Notes: generated by a model from the sequence alone, not told the origin. A DNA stretch of 64,000 nt from Sphingomonadaceae bacterium (GCA_947472735.1 CANJBY010000004.1:24311-88310); one strand, 5' to 3'. Shown: positions 8,308 to 15,994, counted from the stretch's first letter. Made by a program: numbers and translations.

Positions 8308-8384
8308 GGGCCTGTAGCTCAGTTGGTTAGAGCTGGCCGCTCATAACGGCTAGGTCGCGGGTTCGAGTCCTGCCGGGCCCACCA
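8308..8384 (+). tRNA. tRNA with CAT anticodon (probably tRNA-Ile2, lysidine type)
   Basis: The 77-base gene folds as a full cloverleaf: acceptor GGGCCTG/CGGGCCC with encoded CCA, D-arm GCTC/GAGC, anticodon stem GGCCG/CGGCT around CTCATAA, and T-arm GCGGG-TTCGAGT-CCTGC. The CAT anticodon fits elongator Met or Ile2. The variable-loop and anticodon-arm context looks more like Ile2, in which TilS modifies the anticodon C to read AUA. It stands alone between phage fragments. Its 3' end points into the phage-like region, as in a tRNA attachment site, but I found no duplicated 3' end. Confidence 0.9.
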
Positions 8385-8409
8385 ACTCCCCTGAAGCCAG
8401 GCAAACGGT

Positions 8410-8946
8410 CTATCGGATCAGCAGCAAGTCCCCGGTTCCCGTAATGGACAGGTCAACATCGCGCGGCCGGAAGTAGGCCATCTGCTGGGCCACCTTGCCG
8501 CCGCATTCGAAGGTCCCCCGTGCGACCACGAACCCCCAGCCAGCCGGAAGCGTGGTCTGTCCAGCGACGCGCAGATGTTCAATCTCGCGCTCGCCGCTGT
8601 CGTTGCGCGACAGACAGATCCAGCGCGCGCCCTGCTCACCGGCCGTAATGGTCATGGGCTCGTGCCCGACTTCGTCGTTGGACCAACCATGATCACTTCC
8701 ATTGGGCAGCCAATGCCCGACGTAGTTGAACGCGCGGCCCGGGACGGCGCCGGCAGTAAGCTGGGTGACCTGGTGTTCGGCCGGGTCAGTTACTTCGATG
8801 GCATCATCAGCGCTGCGGGTCCCGCCAAGCGCGAAAATGCCATAGCTCGAACTCGCGGGCTTCTGCTGGAAAGTGAAGTTCTCGCCGGTCTCCAGCTCAA
8901 CCAGGTCAACTGAAAGCGCACTGTAGCGCAGCGATTTGTTGAGCAT
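8410..8946 (-). CDS. Hypothetical phage-type protein
   Basis: A 178-aa protein from ATG 8946; the track's GTG at 8949 is one codon earlier. I recognise no domain. The sequence is mixed beta-rich with no signal peptide or membrane segment (SALSVDLVELETGENFTF, RPRDVDLSITGTGDLLL). It is the last gene of a tightly packed minus-strand set (8946-9589) whose start and stop codons overlap. The neighbouring protein resembles a tail component, so a structural or adhesin-accessory role is plausible but unproven. Confidence 0.6.
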   Translation of the reverse strand: MLNKSLRYSALSVDLVELETGENFTFQQKPASSSYGIFALGGTRSADDAIEVTDPAEHQVTQLTAGAVPGRAFNYVGHWLPNGSDHGWSNDEVGHEPMTITAGEQGARWICLSRNDSGEREIEHLRVAGQTTLPAGWGFVVARGTFECGGKVAQQMAYFRPRDVDLSITGTGDLLLIR

Positions 8947-9074
8947 CACAGTTCTTCCGGCTCGCGGTAAATCTCGATCCGATAGACCGAGCCTTCATGA
9001 ACGCCCTCATGGACCTGCGGCTCTTTAGGTTGTTCGGACGGTACAGTCGGGGCAGGGTTTTCTTGCGCGTTCAT
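8946..9074 (-). CDS. Small Pro/Glu-rich protein, 42 aa
   Basis: Too short for the ORF track. It starts at ATG 9074, overlapping the upstream stop (ATGA), and ends in TGATG shared with the downstream start at 8946. The product (MNAQENPAPTVPSEQPKEPQ...) is proline/glutamate rich, then has a short YRIEIYREPEEL tail. The two overlapping junctions are the main evidence that it is translated. Function unknown; such linker-like small proteins are common between phage tail genes. Confidence 0.6.
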   Translation of the reverse strand: MNAQENPAPTVPSEQPKEPQVHEGVHEGSVYRIEIYREPEEL

Positions 9075-9589
9075 TGAAGCACCGCCGTTGAAGTTCCCAC
9101 TCCGTCAAACGGTGAGCCGCTGAACTGGTAGGTACTGGTGTTGGTGGTTGTATCGTAGGTGATTGTTGGCGCCCCCAGGTTGGTTCCGTTGACAATCAGC
9201 GTCGTGAGAAAGCTCGGGTTGGTGGTTTGATTACCGAGGAATTGAACCTGGGTGCCCCCGATCACATTGTAGAGCGCTTTGATGAAAACGCCCTTGTAGG
9301 TCGTGGGCGAAATGCTGCCGAACAGCACCGGCGCCGTTGTACCGGTTCCTGCGTAGCCCGCGTAGACAAACGGGACCTTAAGGTTGCCGTCGTTGTAACT
9401 GCCCTCGGTGACCGTAATCGTCGTGCCTGCGCTCTTGCCATAGAGGTTGCCGAGCGAGATTGCGCCAGTGGCTTTGCCGGCGAGGTTGCGCACGGCTGTT
9501 TCGCCCAGCGAGATTGCAGCGGTGCTGGCGCGGCCGAGCTCAACGTTCACTGCCGAGAGAGCTATTGGACCGGAGGCTGGTAACGTCAT
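9071..9589 (-). CDS. Phage tail-associated protein
   Basis: A 172-aa protein. Its N-terminus (MTLPASGPIALSAVNVELGR, followed by a repeated TAxISLG/GAISLGNLYG pattern) is a recurrent opening of uncharacterised tail proteins in phages of alpha- and gammaproteobacteria. The remainder is Thr/Gly/Asn-rich and beta-type, as expected for a virion-surface protein. It is coupled by overlapping codons to the two genes after it. The family impression is from memory and needs a profile search. Confidence 0.6.
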   Translation of the reverse strand: MTLPASGPIALSAVNVELGRASTAAISLGETAVRNLAGKATGAISLGNLYGKSAGTTITVTEGSYNDGNLKVPFVYAGYAGTGTTAPVLFGSISPTTYKGVFIKALYNVIGGTQVQFLGNQTTNPSFLTTLIVNGTNLGAPTITYDTTTNTSTYQFSGSPFDGVGTSTAVLQ

Positions 9590-9622
9590 CGCCGCCCCTC
9601 CTCTCGTTCCAATTGCGCGGGC

Positions 9623-9841
9623 TTAGAGCAGCCCCAGCTCATTCAAAATGGTCGCTGCGTCCAGCAGCTGTTCGGTCCGCACCGAAATCTCGATTGTGAC
9701 GCTATCAGCAGTCGCGCTGGCGTAGACGCCGCCCTCGTAAAGCTCCTGCTCCAACGTCTCGATCACCGTCACAATCCGGCTGCGATCAAAAGTCTCAGGC
9801 AGCGTGCGGATCGCGAGGCGGATCGTGCTAGCCGCGCTCAT
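9623..9841 (-). CDS. Hypothetical small protein, 72 aa
   Basis: The ORF track gives a longer frame to 10117, but the upstream part is a shadow of the 120-aa gene. The likely start is ATG 9841, which overlaps that gene's TGA (ATGA). The product (MSAASTIRLAIRTLPETF...LDAATILNELGLL) is a compact alpha/beta protein with no recognised domain. Translational coupling to the 120-aa gene suggests the two act together. Confidence 0.6.
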   Translation of the reverse strand: MSAASTIRLAIRTLPETFDRSRIVTVIETLEQELYEGGVYASATADSVTIEISVRTEQLLDAATILNELGLL

Positions 9842-10200
9842 GCGGCCTGCGCCTTCAGGCTGAAGTAGAGGACGAAGCCCTTCAGGTAGGGCAGCCCCTT
9901 GGGCATCGTGATCTCGCGGGCGGTTTCCCGGTTGATGGTCCATCCCATCCAGCGGGTGATCCCCGCCTCGATGGCTGCGGTCAGGTCGAGCCCCGCATGG
10001 ATCCCGTTGTGGACGTCGTCGGCGAAGTGACGGCCGTGGCGACTGTCGAGAAAATCCCGAACCCCTTCGGCAGTGCCTTCGGTCGCTGCGAGCACCGCCG
10101 GGAAGGCAATCGCCCAAGCCGCATCGGCATCTGCGAAGGCGTCGCTGGTGCCGTAGAAGCCCCAGGCTTCATTGGCGGTTGGCAGGGTCGAGTTGGTCAT
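9838..10200 (-). CDS. Conserved hypothetical protein of plasmids and mobile elements
   Basis: A 120-aa protein with NEAWGFYGTSD, DFLDSRHGRHFADDV, RWMGWTINRETAREI and GLPYLKGFVLYF. I recognise this pattern as a protein often seen on plasmids and integrative elements of alphaproteobacteria, with no assigned function. It is the first gene of a coupled pair. The 186 bp upstream (10201-10386), which hold nothing clear, probably include the promoter. Confidence 0.6.
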   Translation of the reverse strand: MTNSTLPTANEAWGFYGTSDAFADADAAWAIAFPAVLAATEGTAEGVRDFLDSRHGRHFADDVHNGIHAGLDLTAAIEAGITRWMGWTINRETAREITMPKGLPYLKGFVLYFSLKAQAA

Positions 10201-10386
10201 CTGCGTCGCTCCCGTGTTCGTGCAGCGACTACCGCTCTGTTCAGAAACGATAGCAACTCAAATATACGGAATTCTGGGACTTTCTGCTTTCTGACCCCCG
10301 GTTGCTAACTCGCGGGTGCGTGAATTTTGGGCCAGGCGCGGTTTCCCCTCCCAAGGCCCCAGACTTTCGACCCGCCCCCGGGGGGC

Positions 10387-10653
10387 TCAGCCGATCGGCC
10401 AGCCATCCGGGCCGGTGCCGATAGTCCGGCGCAGCCCGAACTGCTCGGCCGTGCGCGTCCGGTGACAGTCAGCACAGAGACAGCGGATGTTGCTGTCATC
10501 GTCGCTGCCACCCTGGGTGAGCGGCACGATGTGGTCCGGTACTGTGGCTTCCCGAACGATGCCCCTGGCAGCGCAGTCCCGGCAGAGCGGCTCGGTCTGT
10601 AATCGTCGCAGACGCTGCGCTACTGCCCGACGTCCCCGTTGCCGTTCAGCCAT
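10387..10653 (-). CDS. HNH endonuclease
   Basis: An 88-aa protein if started at ATG 10653 (MAERQRGRR...); the track's longer form to 10731 adds an unlikely N-terminus. It has a zinc-binding CxxC (LCRDC), the catalytic core DHIVPLTQGG, and NIRCLCADCHR with the second Cys pair and HNH His. Phage HNH proteins of this size usually sit beside the terminase small subunit and help DNA packaging. Here no terminase gene follows, which marks a deletion or loss of the packaging module. Confidence 0.85.
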   Translation of the reverse strand: MAERQRGRRAVAQRLRRLQTEPLCRDCAARGIVREATVPDHIVPLTQGGSDDDSNIRCLCADCHRTRTAEQFGLRRTIGTGPDGWPIG

Positions 10654-10822
10654 GCGCAACGCCTGAAACGAACAACGCCCGGAAGCTGGTGGGCTCCGGG
10701 CGCAGTTCTTAATTCTCGAATTTCGGAACACTATGCCGGATGCCTAGTCCCGTCAACAATAAATCGAACGATACTCCAATAGATTCAGTTTGTTACTTCA
10801 ATTGGCAGGCAAGGTAATCTGG

Positions 10823-11395
10823 TCACGAACTGTCCCTCCGGACCCGGAACAGCCGGCACAACGCATCCAGGCCATGGCCAAGGTTGCGCAGATCTGCTGG
10901 CGACCACTGCAAGGCCTCGGCATCATGGCGCACCACGGCATGTACCAGGACGCTGGGTTTGCGCCCGACAGTACCGGGGGCGTCGCTGTCGGCCGTGCAC
11001 AACATCAGGATTGCACTGGCAGCCTGCCTGCGGACCTTCGCGACCAGCTCCGGATCATGATCCGGCGTGCTGCCCCCGAAGATCCCCTCGTTGATCAACA
11101 GGGCCGTCACCGAGCGCGGCTGGTCCATCGGCAGGCCCATGACCGCGCGGTTGCGGGCCATGACCTCGCCGTAGATCTGACCGGCCGCATATTGCTCGGC
11201 GTCAATCACCCCGGCGAATGCCAACCTTCCCAGCGCCGTGCCCAGGCGATCGTCCTTCGCCTGGGTGGGTGAGACGCCGTAGTGTCGCTGCCGGGCCTCC
11301 AGCACAGTGGCCATGGCATCGCGCTGGCTTTCGTCGCGCGGGCGCTTTCCGCAGGGCAGCCGTCGGCCTGCTTTCCGTTTACGACCTCGTGCCAT
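10823..11395 (-). CDS. Hypothetical basic protein of the phage early module
   Basis: A 190-aa protein from ATG 11395; the track extends it to 11539 through a shadow. The N-terminus is strongly basic (MARGRKRKAGRR), suggesting nucleic-acid binding. The rest is helical with QRDAMATVLEARQRHYGV and DLRNLGHGLDALCRLF. It overlaps the preceding 62-aa gene by 17 bases in another frame. No family is recognised. Confidence 0.6.
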   Translation of the reverse strand: MARGRKRKAGRRLPCGKRPRDESQRDAMATVLEARQRHYGVSPTQAKDDRLGTALGRLAFAGVIDAEQYAAGQIYGEVMARNRAVMGLPMDQPRSVTALLINEGIFGGSTPDHDPELVAKVRRQAASAILMLCTADSDAPGTVGRKPSVLVHAVVRHDAEALQWSPADLRNLGHGLDALCRLFRVRRDSS

Positions 11396-11567
11396 GAGCG
11401 CCTCCGTAGAGCCGTTCGCCGATCGCCCGGATGGCTTCCCGCTCCATGGTGGTGAGCCGCTGGTCGCTGACCGACACCGCGAATATGCCGGTGCGCCAAC
11501 CATCCCGGCGCAGCTGTTCGCCGTCGCGCTGCCCGGCATGGCCGTAGATTTTCGAGATCATGGTCAT
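11379..11567 (-). CDS. Hypothetical small protein, 62 aa
   Basis: It starts at ATG 11567 in a TGATG junction with the upstream DUF6378 gene, with GGAGAT as ribosome-binding site inside that gene's end. The product (MTMISKIYGHAGQRDGEQL...) has an acidic-basic mix and no recognised fold. The coupling to both neighbours supports translation. Confidence 0.55.
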   Translation of the reverse strand: MTMISKIYGHAGQRDGEQLRRDGWRTGIFAVSVSDQRLTTMEREAIRAIGERLYGGAHGTRS

Positions 11568-11821
11568 CAGCCGATCTCCCGCAGCAGGGCGGCATAGCCG
11601 ATGACATCGACCACGCTGTCAGCATGGCGCGGATCGTAGGTCAGCCGGGTGAGCTTGAGGTCGATCATGCACAGCGCGACCTGGGCCGGTGTCACCGGTG
11701 TCCCGAGCGTGATCGACCAGCGAGCGGCAATCGCCCGGAACTGTTCGGCCGGATCGCCGTAATCGTCGCGGCGTTCTTCCAGCACCTTGGCGGTGTGGCC
11801 GAGAATGGACCAGCTGGTCAT
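11567..11821 (-). CDS. DUF6378 family protein (small MazG-like helical protein)
   Basis: An 84-aa product from ATG 11821, whose start overlaps the stop of the RuvC-like gene (ATGA). The sequence ERRDDYGDPAEQFRAIA...MIDLKLTRLTYDP...DSVVDVIGYAAL is typical of small phage proteins annotated as DUF6378, related in appearance to all-alpha nucleotide pyrophosphohydrolases. A role in nucleotide metabolism during phage replication is plausible but not shown. Confidence 0.7.
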   Translation of the reverse strand: MTSWSILGHTAKVLEERRDDYGDPAEQFRAIAARWSITLGTPVTPAQVALCMIDLKLTRLTYDPRHADSVVDVIGYAALLREIG

Positions 11822-12357
11822 CGAACACCTCCACGGGTCGCGATGGCCCAGCACAGGATGGCGATGGCATCGGCCTCGTTGTCATCGACCGGGGAGAACC
11901 CAACCTTGCGGACAGCATCGATGACGGCCGCCTTGTCGGCATTGCCCTTGCCGGTGATGAACCGTTTGATCGTGCCCACCGGCACGCCCTGGTAGGCGAC
12001 CAGGTGTTCCTCGCACCAGGCGGTCAGCACGGCCAGCAGCCCGCCATATACATGCGCGGCGTCGGTGCCGACGTGGCGGCGCACCTCCTCGAAGTAGACC
12101 GCCTCGATCGGCCCGGCATCGATGTCGAGCTGTTCGAGCCAGCGGCGGAAGCGCAGGAACCGCATCCCACCGCCATCGAAGCGGGTGTGCTTGAACGATG
12201 CGGTGCCGCTCGAGATGAAGTCGTCTCCGGTCTTCAGCGCCCAGCCGGTGCTGGTACCGAGGTCGAGGGCGAGCATGGCGCCGCGCATGATTGTGGGCCG
12301 CACAACAGCCGGCGGGGTTGCACTGCGCACCGGCGCAGGCAGAGTCAGAACATCCAT
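11818..12357 (-). CDS. RuvC-like Holliday-junction nuclease
   Basis: A 179-aa protein from ATG 12357, which has a good GGAGAA site; the track start at 12426 is less likely. RNase H-fold acidic residues can be placed: the first strand Asp in MLALDLGTSTGWAL, the Glu in VYFEEVRRH and the C-terminal Asp/Asp in DDNEADAIAIL. The spacing matches phage-type RuvC resolvases that cut branched replication or recombination intermediates. It lies within the early, replication-type gene run. Confidence 0.8.
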   Translation of the reverse strand: MDVLTLPAPVRSATPPAVVRPTIMRGAMLALDLGTSTGWALKTGDDFISSGTASFKHTRFDGGGMRFLRFRRWLEQLDIDAGPIEAVYFEEVRRHVGTDAAHVYGGLLAVLTAWCEEHLVAYQGVPVGTIKRFITGKGNADKAAVIDAVRKVGFSPVDDNEADAIAILCWAIATRGGVR

Positions 12358-12472
12358 GATGATTCTCCAATGGGGATGGATCGTGGTGCGGACGGCGGTG
12401 GTTTTGTGCTTGGCGGTACGGACCACCGTCGTCCGGTCTGGGGTGATGGGTTTCAGGACACCGGCGCCTCCA

Positions 12473-13015
12473 TCAGAACGGGATGTCCGAGAGCTCGTCG
12501 TCTAGCTCCTGGAGGGTTGTCTTGTTGGGCCGGACACTGATCACCTGCGCGCCGGGGAACGCGTCCTTGGCAGCAGCGAGAATCGGGTGACAGCGGATGA
12601 CGTTGGCGATCTCGTCGAGGGCCCAGACCTGGGCTTCGCGTCCGTGCCGCTGGGCCCGGCCGGTATCGCGCAGGTCCCGCACAAGGATGACGAGACCTTG
12701 CTCGGTCTCGAACTCCCACTGGTCGACCGGCAGCGGTTCGCCCTTGGCTTCGCGGGCCAGCTGATCGAGTTTGTCGTATGCCCGCAGCATCGCCTCACCG
12801 TGCTGGCGCACGAGCTTGAGGTTGAACTCCCACACCGCGGCGTTGAACAGCTTGTGCTGGGCCTGGAACCTCTCGGCCCAATCGATCGGCACCAGCATGG
12901 GCAAGCGCCCGATGCCCCAGCGTTCGTCCATCTCACGACCGCGCTGGTCGACGCAGTTGATGATGACCTGCATGTCGCTGATCTGACCATGCCGGGTCGG
13001 TGGCGCGCCTTTCAT
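12473..13015 (-). CDS. Phage early protein with an SSB-like DIPF C-terminal tip
   Basis: A 180-aa protein of unknown fold (PMLVPIDWAERFQAQHKLFNAA, EQGLVILVRDLRD). Its last residues are LDDELSDIPF, nearly identical to the acidic tip (DDDIPF) by which bacterial SSB recruits partner proteins. It is the first gene downstream of the primase-helicase, preceded by the TTCCGC repeat array. The tail suggests it binds SSB partners of the host or competes with SSB; the rest of the protein has no recognised domain. Confidence 0.65.
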   Translation of the reverse strand: MKGAPPTRHGQISDMQVIINCVDQRGREMDERWGIGRLPMLVPIDWAERFQAQHKLFNAAVWEFNLKLVRQHGEAMLRAYDKLDQLAREAKGEPLPVDQWEFETEQGLVILVRDLRDTGRAQRHGREAQVWALDEIANVIRCHPILAAAKDAFPGAQVISVRPNKTTLQELDDELSDIPF

Positions 13016-13070
13016 GCGCCCCTCCTTTCTTTGCTGGAAATTTGAGGCTGACGCAGAGCAAAAAGCGGCT

Positions 13071-13192
13071 GCGGAAGCCCTAGGGGGTATGGGGGAACAT
13101 AAGTGCAGCCTTCCGCATGCTTCCGCCCGTGCTTCCGCACCCTTCCGCAGGTGCTTCCGCAGACGAAAAACCTTGCTTCCGCAGGCTTCCGC
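13071..13192. repeat. Array of seven phased CTTCCGC repeats plus one inverted copy
   Basis: CTTCCGC starts at 13110, 13120, 13132, 13142, 13154, 13176 and 13186, i.e. spacings of 10, 12, 10, 12, 22 and 10, so one unit per helical turn. An inverted copy (GCGGAAG) lies at 13071-13077. The spacing is not a multiple of three and the array sits between the primase-helicase stop and the next start, so it is non-coding. It resembles iterons or a cooperative operator. Confidence 0.75.
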
Positions 13193-13199
13193 AAAGCCC

Positions 13200-15224
13200 T
13201 CATCGGCCGCTCTCCAGGTACTTGAGGACCCTGAGACCAGAGGCCCGGTTCATGGATTTTCCGCCTTCGGTGGCCATGTATCCGCGCTGCTGCCACTGGC
13301 TGATGCAGGACAGGGCTTCACGGGCTGACACCCCGTAGGTGTCGGTGATCATGTCGATGATGTAGCGGCCACGACGCTTGGCCTGGGGGAACGCGGACCA
13401 GGGCGTGCCAGCGTGCCACTGCTCGTCGACAGACTTGAAGATCTCGTGGATCTGGTGCCAGCTGAGGCCCTTCTGCTGGATGGGGATGGCGGCTGGTCCT
13501 ACGACCGGCACCAGCGTGCTCTGTTCAGGGCCAAAGCCGGTGGTCAGGTCGACAACCTCCATGGTGAAATGGACGTCGTCGATTTCCTCGCCGTCTTTCT
13601 GCTTCTCGACCGACAGGACCGTGCGGTCCTCGTCCTTGGCCACCCGGATGGCGGTGTCGCAACCACCGAGCAGCACGGTCGAACCGCGCATGCCGCGATC
13701 CACATCCTTGCCCGAGTGGTGGATGCCAACGACGGTGCCGCCGCAGTGGTTCTGGATCTGCGTGCAGGCATCGATGAACAGCGACATCGCTTCCTGGCTG
13801 TTCTCGTCCTGCCCGGGGATCGAACGCGACACGGTATCGATGACGACCATGCCGATCTCGAAGTCGACCTCGGCGCGGACCTGGTCGATCGTCCGCTTCA
13901 GCTTCTCGACGCTGGCGGGATCGAGCATGTGCACCGCGACCGGCAGCAGCTTGAACGGCGCATCCACGGCCTCGAGGCCATGCTTCTTGCGCCAGCCCTT
14001 GATGCGCTGGCCGATACCGAACCGTCCTTCACCGGCGATGTAGAGGACGCCTGTCTGACGAACGGCCCGTCCGTGCCAGTCGAGGCCGTAGGCAGTCCGC
14101 AGCACCATATCGAGGGCGAGGAAGGTCTTGTGCTCGCCGGGCTTGCCATAGAGCAGCGCCAGCCCATGCTCCGGGATCAGGCCATCGATCCGCCACTGCG
14201 GCGGCGGCATGTTGACGATCTCGTCCAGACTGAGAGTCTCGAAAACTTCGGGACCGGCAGCGGCGTCGACCTCGAAGATGGCCCGGACCGCCTCCAGGCC
14301 GGAGATCGCGGCCATGTCGTTGAAATCGGTGCCGAGGCTGGCAACCGGAAACGTGGGGAATACCGCCGGACAACGCAGGATGCGGGCAGCGGCCATCGCG
14401 GCGTCGCGGCCGACATTCTTCGCCTTGCCCCGGTCATCGTCGCCGGCCACGATCCAGGACGCGCCGGGATAAGCGGCAGCAAGGCGCTCGGCGACTTTGG
14501 TGAGATTGCCGGAATTGAACGCCACGACGACGGTGCGGCCGGTGGCTTCATGCAGCGACGCGCCAGTGGCGAACCCTTCGCAGACCAGCACTGGAGCGCG
14601 GGTCTCAGCAATCGGCGGCCCGATGACGAACATCGCGCCGGCAACCGGAAGGTCGGCCTCGAACAGCTTGTGCCCGGTTCGATCGATCGACTGCAGCGAG
14701 CCCAGCGCGCCGTCGGTGTCGAACAGCGGTACCAGGACATGCTCGCGGTCGAGCCTGGTGCCGTTCGGCCCGATGCCCTTGGCAGTCAAATATGGATGGG
14801 AAGAATAGCCGGGATTGGCCGCTTCCCAGCGCAGCTGCATCTGCTCGGCAGCTGACTTGCGCCGCTCCGCCTGCTCGGCCTCAAAGCGCGCCTGACGGGC
14901 CTGGAGTTCGGCGACGCGATCGGCCGACATGACGGGGAACGTTCCGCCTGTCAGGCGCTCGGCCGCAGCCCGGATATCAAGGCCTTCCTGGTGCTGCAGA
15001 AAATCGAAGAGGTCGCCATGCGCGCCGCAGCCAAAGCAATGATACCGCTGGTCCTGCGGGTAGACGGTGAACGAAGGCGTGCGTTCCATGTGGAAGGGGC
15101 ACAGGCCGACGAGCTGGTGGCCACGGCGCTTGAGGGCAACGTGCTGGCTGACGGTCTCGGCCAGCGGATACTGGTCCTTGATCGCCTCGATATCGATGCT
15201 GCCGGTTTCAATGCGACGCGCCAT
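13200..15224 (-). CDS. Primase-helicase (CHC2 zinc finger, TOPRIM, RepA-like ATPase)
   Basis: About 674 aa from ATG 15224; the track's GTG start at 15299 would run the reading frame through the DnaA-box-like repeats. Domains in order: DnaG-type zinc finger (GLCPFHMERTPSF, YHCFGCGAHGDLFDF), TOPRIM (VLVCEGFATGASL, WIVAGDDDRGK), then a RecA/RepA-like ATPase with Walker A ALLYGKPGEHKTF and Walker B-like MVVIDTVSRS. The protein would lay primers and unwind DNA for element replication. Its presence argues that the element once replicated on its own. Confidence 0.88.
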   Translation of the reverse strand: MARRIETGSIDIEAIKDQYPLAETVSQHVALKRRGHQLVGLCPFHMERTPSFTVYPQDQRYHCFGCGAHGDLFDFLQHQEGLDIRAAAERLTGGTFPVMSADRVAELQARQARFEAEQAERRKSAAEQMQLRWEAANPGYSSHPYLTAKGIGPNGTRLDREHVLVPLFDTDGALGSLQSIDRTGHKLFEADLPVAGAMFVIGPPIAETRAPVLVCEGFATGASLHEATGRTVVVAFNSGNLTKVAERLAAAYPGASWIVAGDDDRGKAKNVGRDAAMAAARILRCPAVFPTFPVASLGTDFNDMAAISGLEAVRAIFEVDAAAGPEVFETLSLDEIVNMPPPQWRIDGLIPEHGLALLYGKPGEHKTFLALDMVLRTAYGLDWHGRAVRQTGVLYIAGEGRFGIGQRIKGWRKKHGLEAVDAPFKLLPVAVHMLDPASVEKLKRTIDQVRAEVDFEIGMVVIDTVSRSIPGQDENSQEAMSLFIDACTQIQNHCGGTVVGIHHSGKDVDRGMRGSTVLLGGCDTAIRVAKDEDRTVLSVEKQKDGEEIDDVHFTMEVVDLTTGFGPEQSTLVPVVGPAAIPIQQKGLSWHQIHEIFKSVDEQWHAGTPWSAFPQAKRRGRYIIDMITDTYGVSAREALSCISQWQQRGYMATEGGKSMNRASGLRVLKYLESGR

Positions 15225-15248
15225 GGCGGCCAGGCTCGCTTTCCTGAA

Positions 15249-15281
15249 TGTGGATAAGATGCGGGATAAGTCTGGGATAAG
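15249..15281. repeat. Three phased GGATAA repeats including a perfect DnaA box
   Basis: TGTGGATAA (15249-15257) is the exact consensus DnaA box, TTATCCACA on the minus strand. Two more copies with CGGGATAAG and TGGGATAAG follow, with GGATAA at 15252, 15264 and 15275, 12 and 11 bp apart. The set lies just upstream of the primase-helicase start, and could act as a DnaA-dependent origin element or as a promoter operator. Confidence 0.65.
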
Positions 15282-15323
15282 CGGTGGATGCCGGGCCACC
15301 GCAGCAGCCCGGCATCTGACCGA

Positions 15324-15959
15324 TCAGAACAGCGGCGCCCCTGCCGGCGCGGGTGCCGAGGCTGGCGCAGGGGGCGGCATGTGTGCGGCCGGCGCTGCAG
15401 GAATTGGCGCAGGAGCCGGTGCCGCTGCCGTCGGCGCAGCCGCCGCCGCACCACCGCCGAGCGCTTCAGGCCGGTCGGTCCAGCCGATGATCTCGAACTG
15501 CGGCTGGTAGTTGGTGCCGTGCTTGTTGCCGATCGCGGTCACACCCACACAGCGCACCACGGGAAGCTGGCCGGTGGCGGTCTCGGGCGCCGCCATCCAG
15601 GCATCGTAGAGCGCGTTCATCGACTTGATCACGATGCTGGCGGTCGAGGTGAACTCGCGCAGCCCCAGCAGGTTCTTCTCGGAATAGAGGTCGAGCTGGA
15701 AGCCGCGCTTGAAGTCCTGCCCGGGATTGGGCGCGGACTCGGTGAACGACGGATCGATGACCTTTTCCGGCGCCACATTCGTGGTGAACTTGAACCAGCC
15801 GGTCTTGAGACTGGTCATGTCGAACACCGCCGTCATGTCGGTAACCTCGAACATCGGCTCGTCCTTGCCATCGCGCTTGGTATACCAGCGGCCGGCCTTG
15901 GCATTGAAGCCGACGTAGACCTTGAACACCTCGTCAGAGGTGACGTTCATGAAACCCAT
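15324..15959 (-). CDS. Phage protein with SSB-like architecture
   Basis: A 211-aa protein. Residues 1-165 look like a compact beta-rich domain (VFKVYVGFNAKAGRWYTK, TGWFKFTTN, GFQLDLYSEKNLL). They are followed by a long Ala/Pro linker and a short hydrophobic end (GAPLF). This globular-domain plus disordered-tail layout, and the position between the exonuclease and the primase-helicase, suggest an ssDNA-binding or recombination-mediator protein. No family is recognised with certainty. Confidence 0.6.
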   Translation of the reverse strand: MGFMNVTSDEVFKVYVGFNAKAGRWYTKRDGKDEPMFEVTDMTAVFDMTSLKTGWFKFTTNVAPEKVIDPSFTESAPNPGQDFKRGFQLDLYSEKNLLGLREFTSTASIVIKSMNALYDAWMAAPETATGQLPVVRCVGVTAIGNKHGTNYQPQFEIIGWTDRPEALGGGAAAAAPTAAAPAPAPIPAAPAAHMPPPAPASAPAPAGAPLF

Positions 15960-15994
15960 TGTCCTGTTTCCTTGTTGCTTGGAGGTGCCGCGTG

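Noticed and set aside
10305-10511. A 68-aa minus-strand ORF after the HNH gene, considered as a small terminase
   Set aside because: It overlaps the HNH gene in another frame, is low-complexity and shows no terminase-like helix-turn-helix.
13071-13192. CRISPR array
   Set aside because: The repeat units are 7 bases long with 3-5-base gaps and no spacers of uniform length; no cas gene is present. The PD-(D/E)XK nuclease at 16 kb is of phage exonuclease type.
13413-14855. A 480-aa plus-strand ORF opposite the primase-helicase
   Set aside because: Shadow of a gene with clear zinc-finger, TOPRIM and ATPase motifs.
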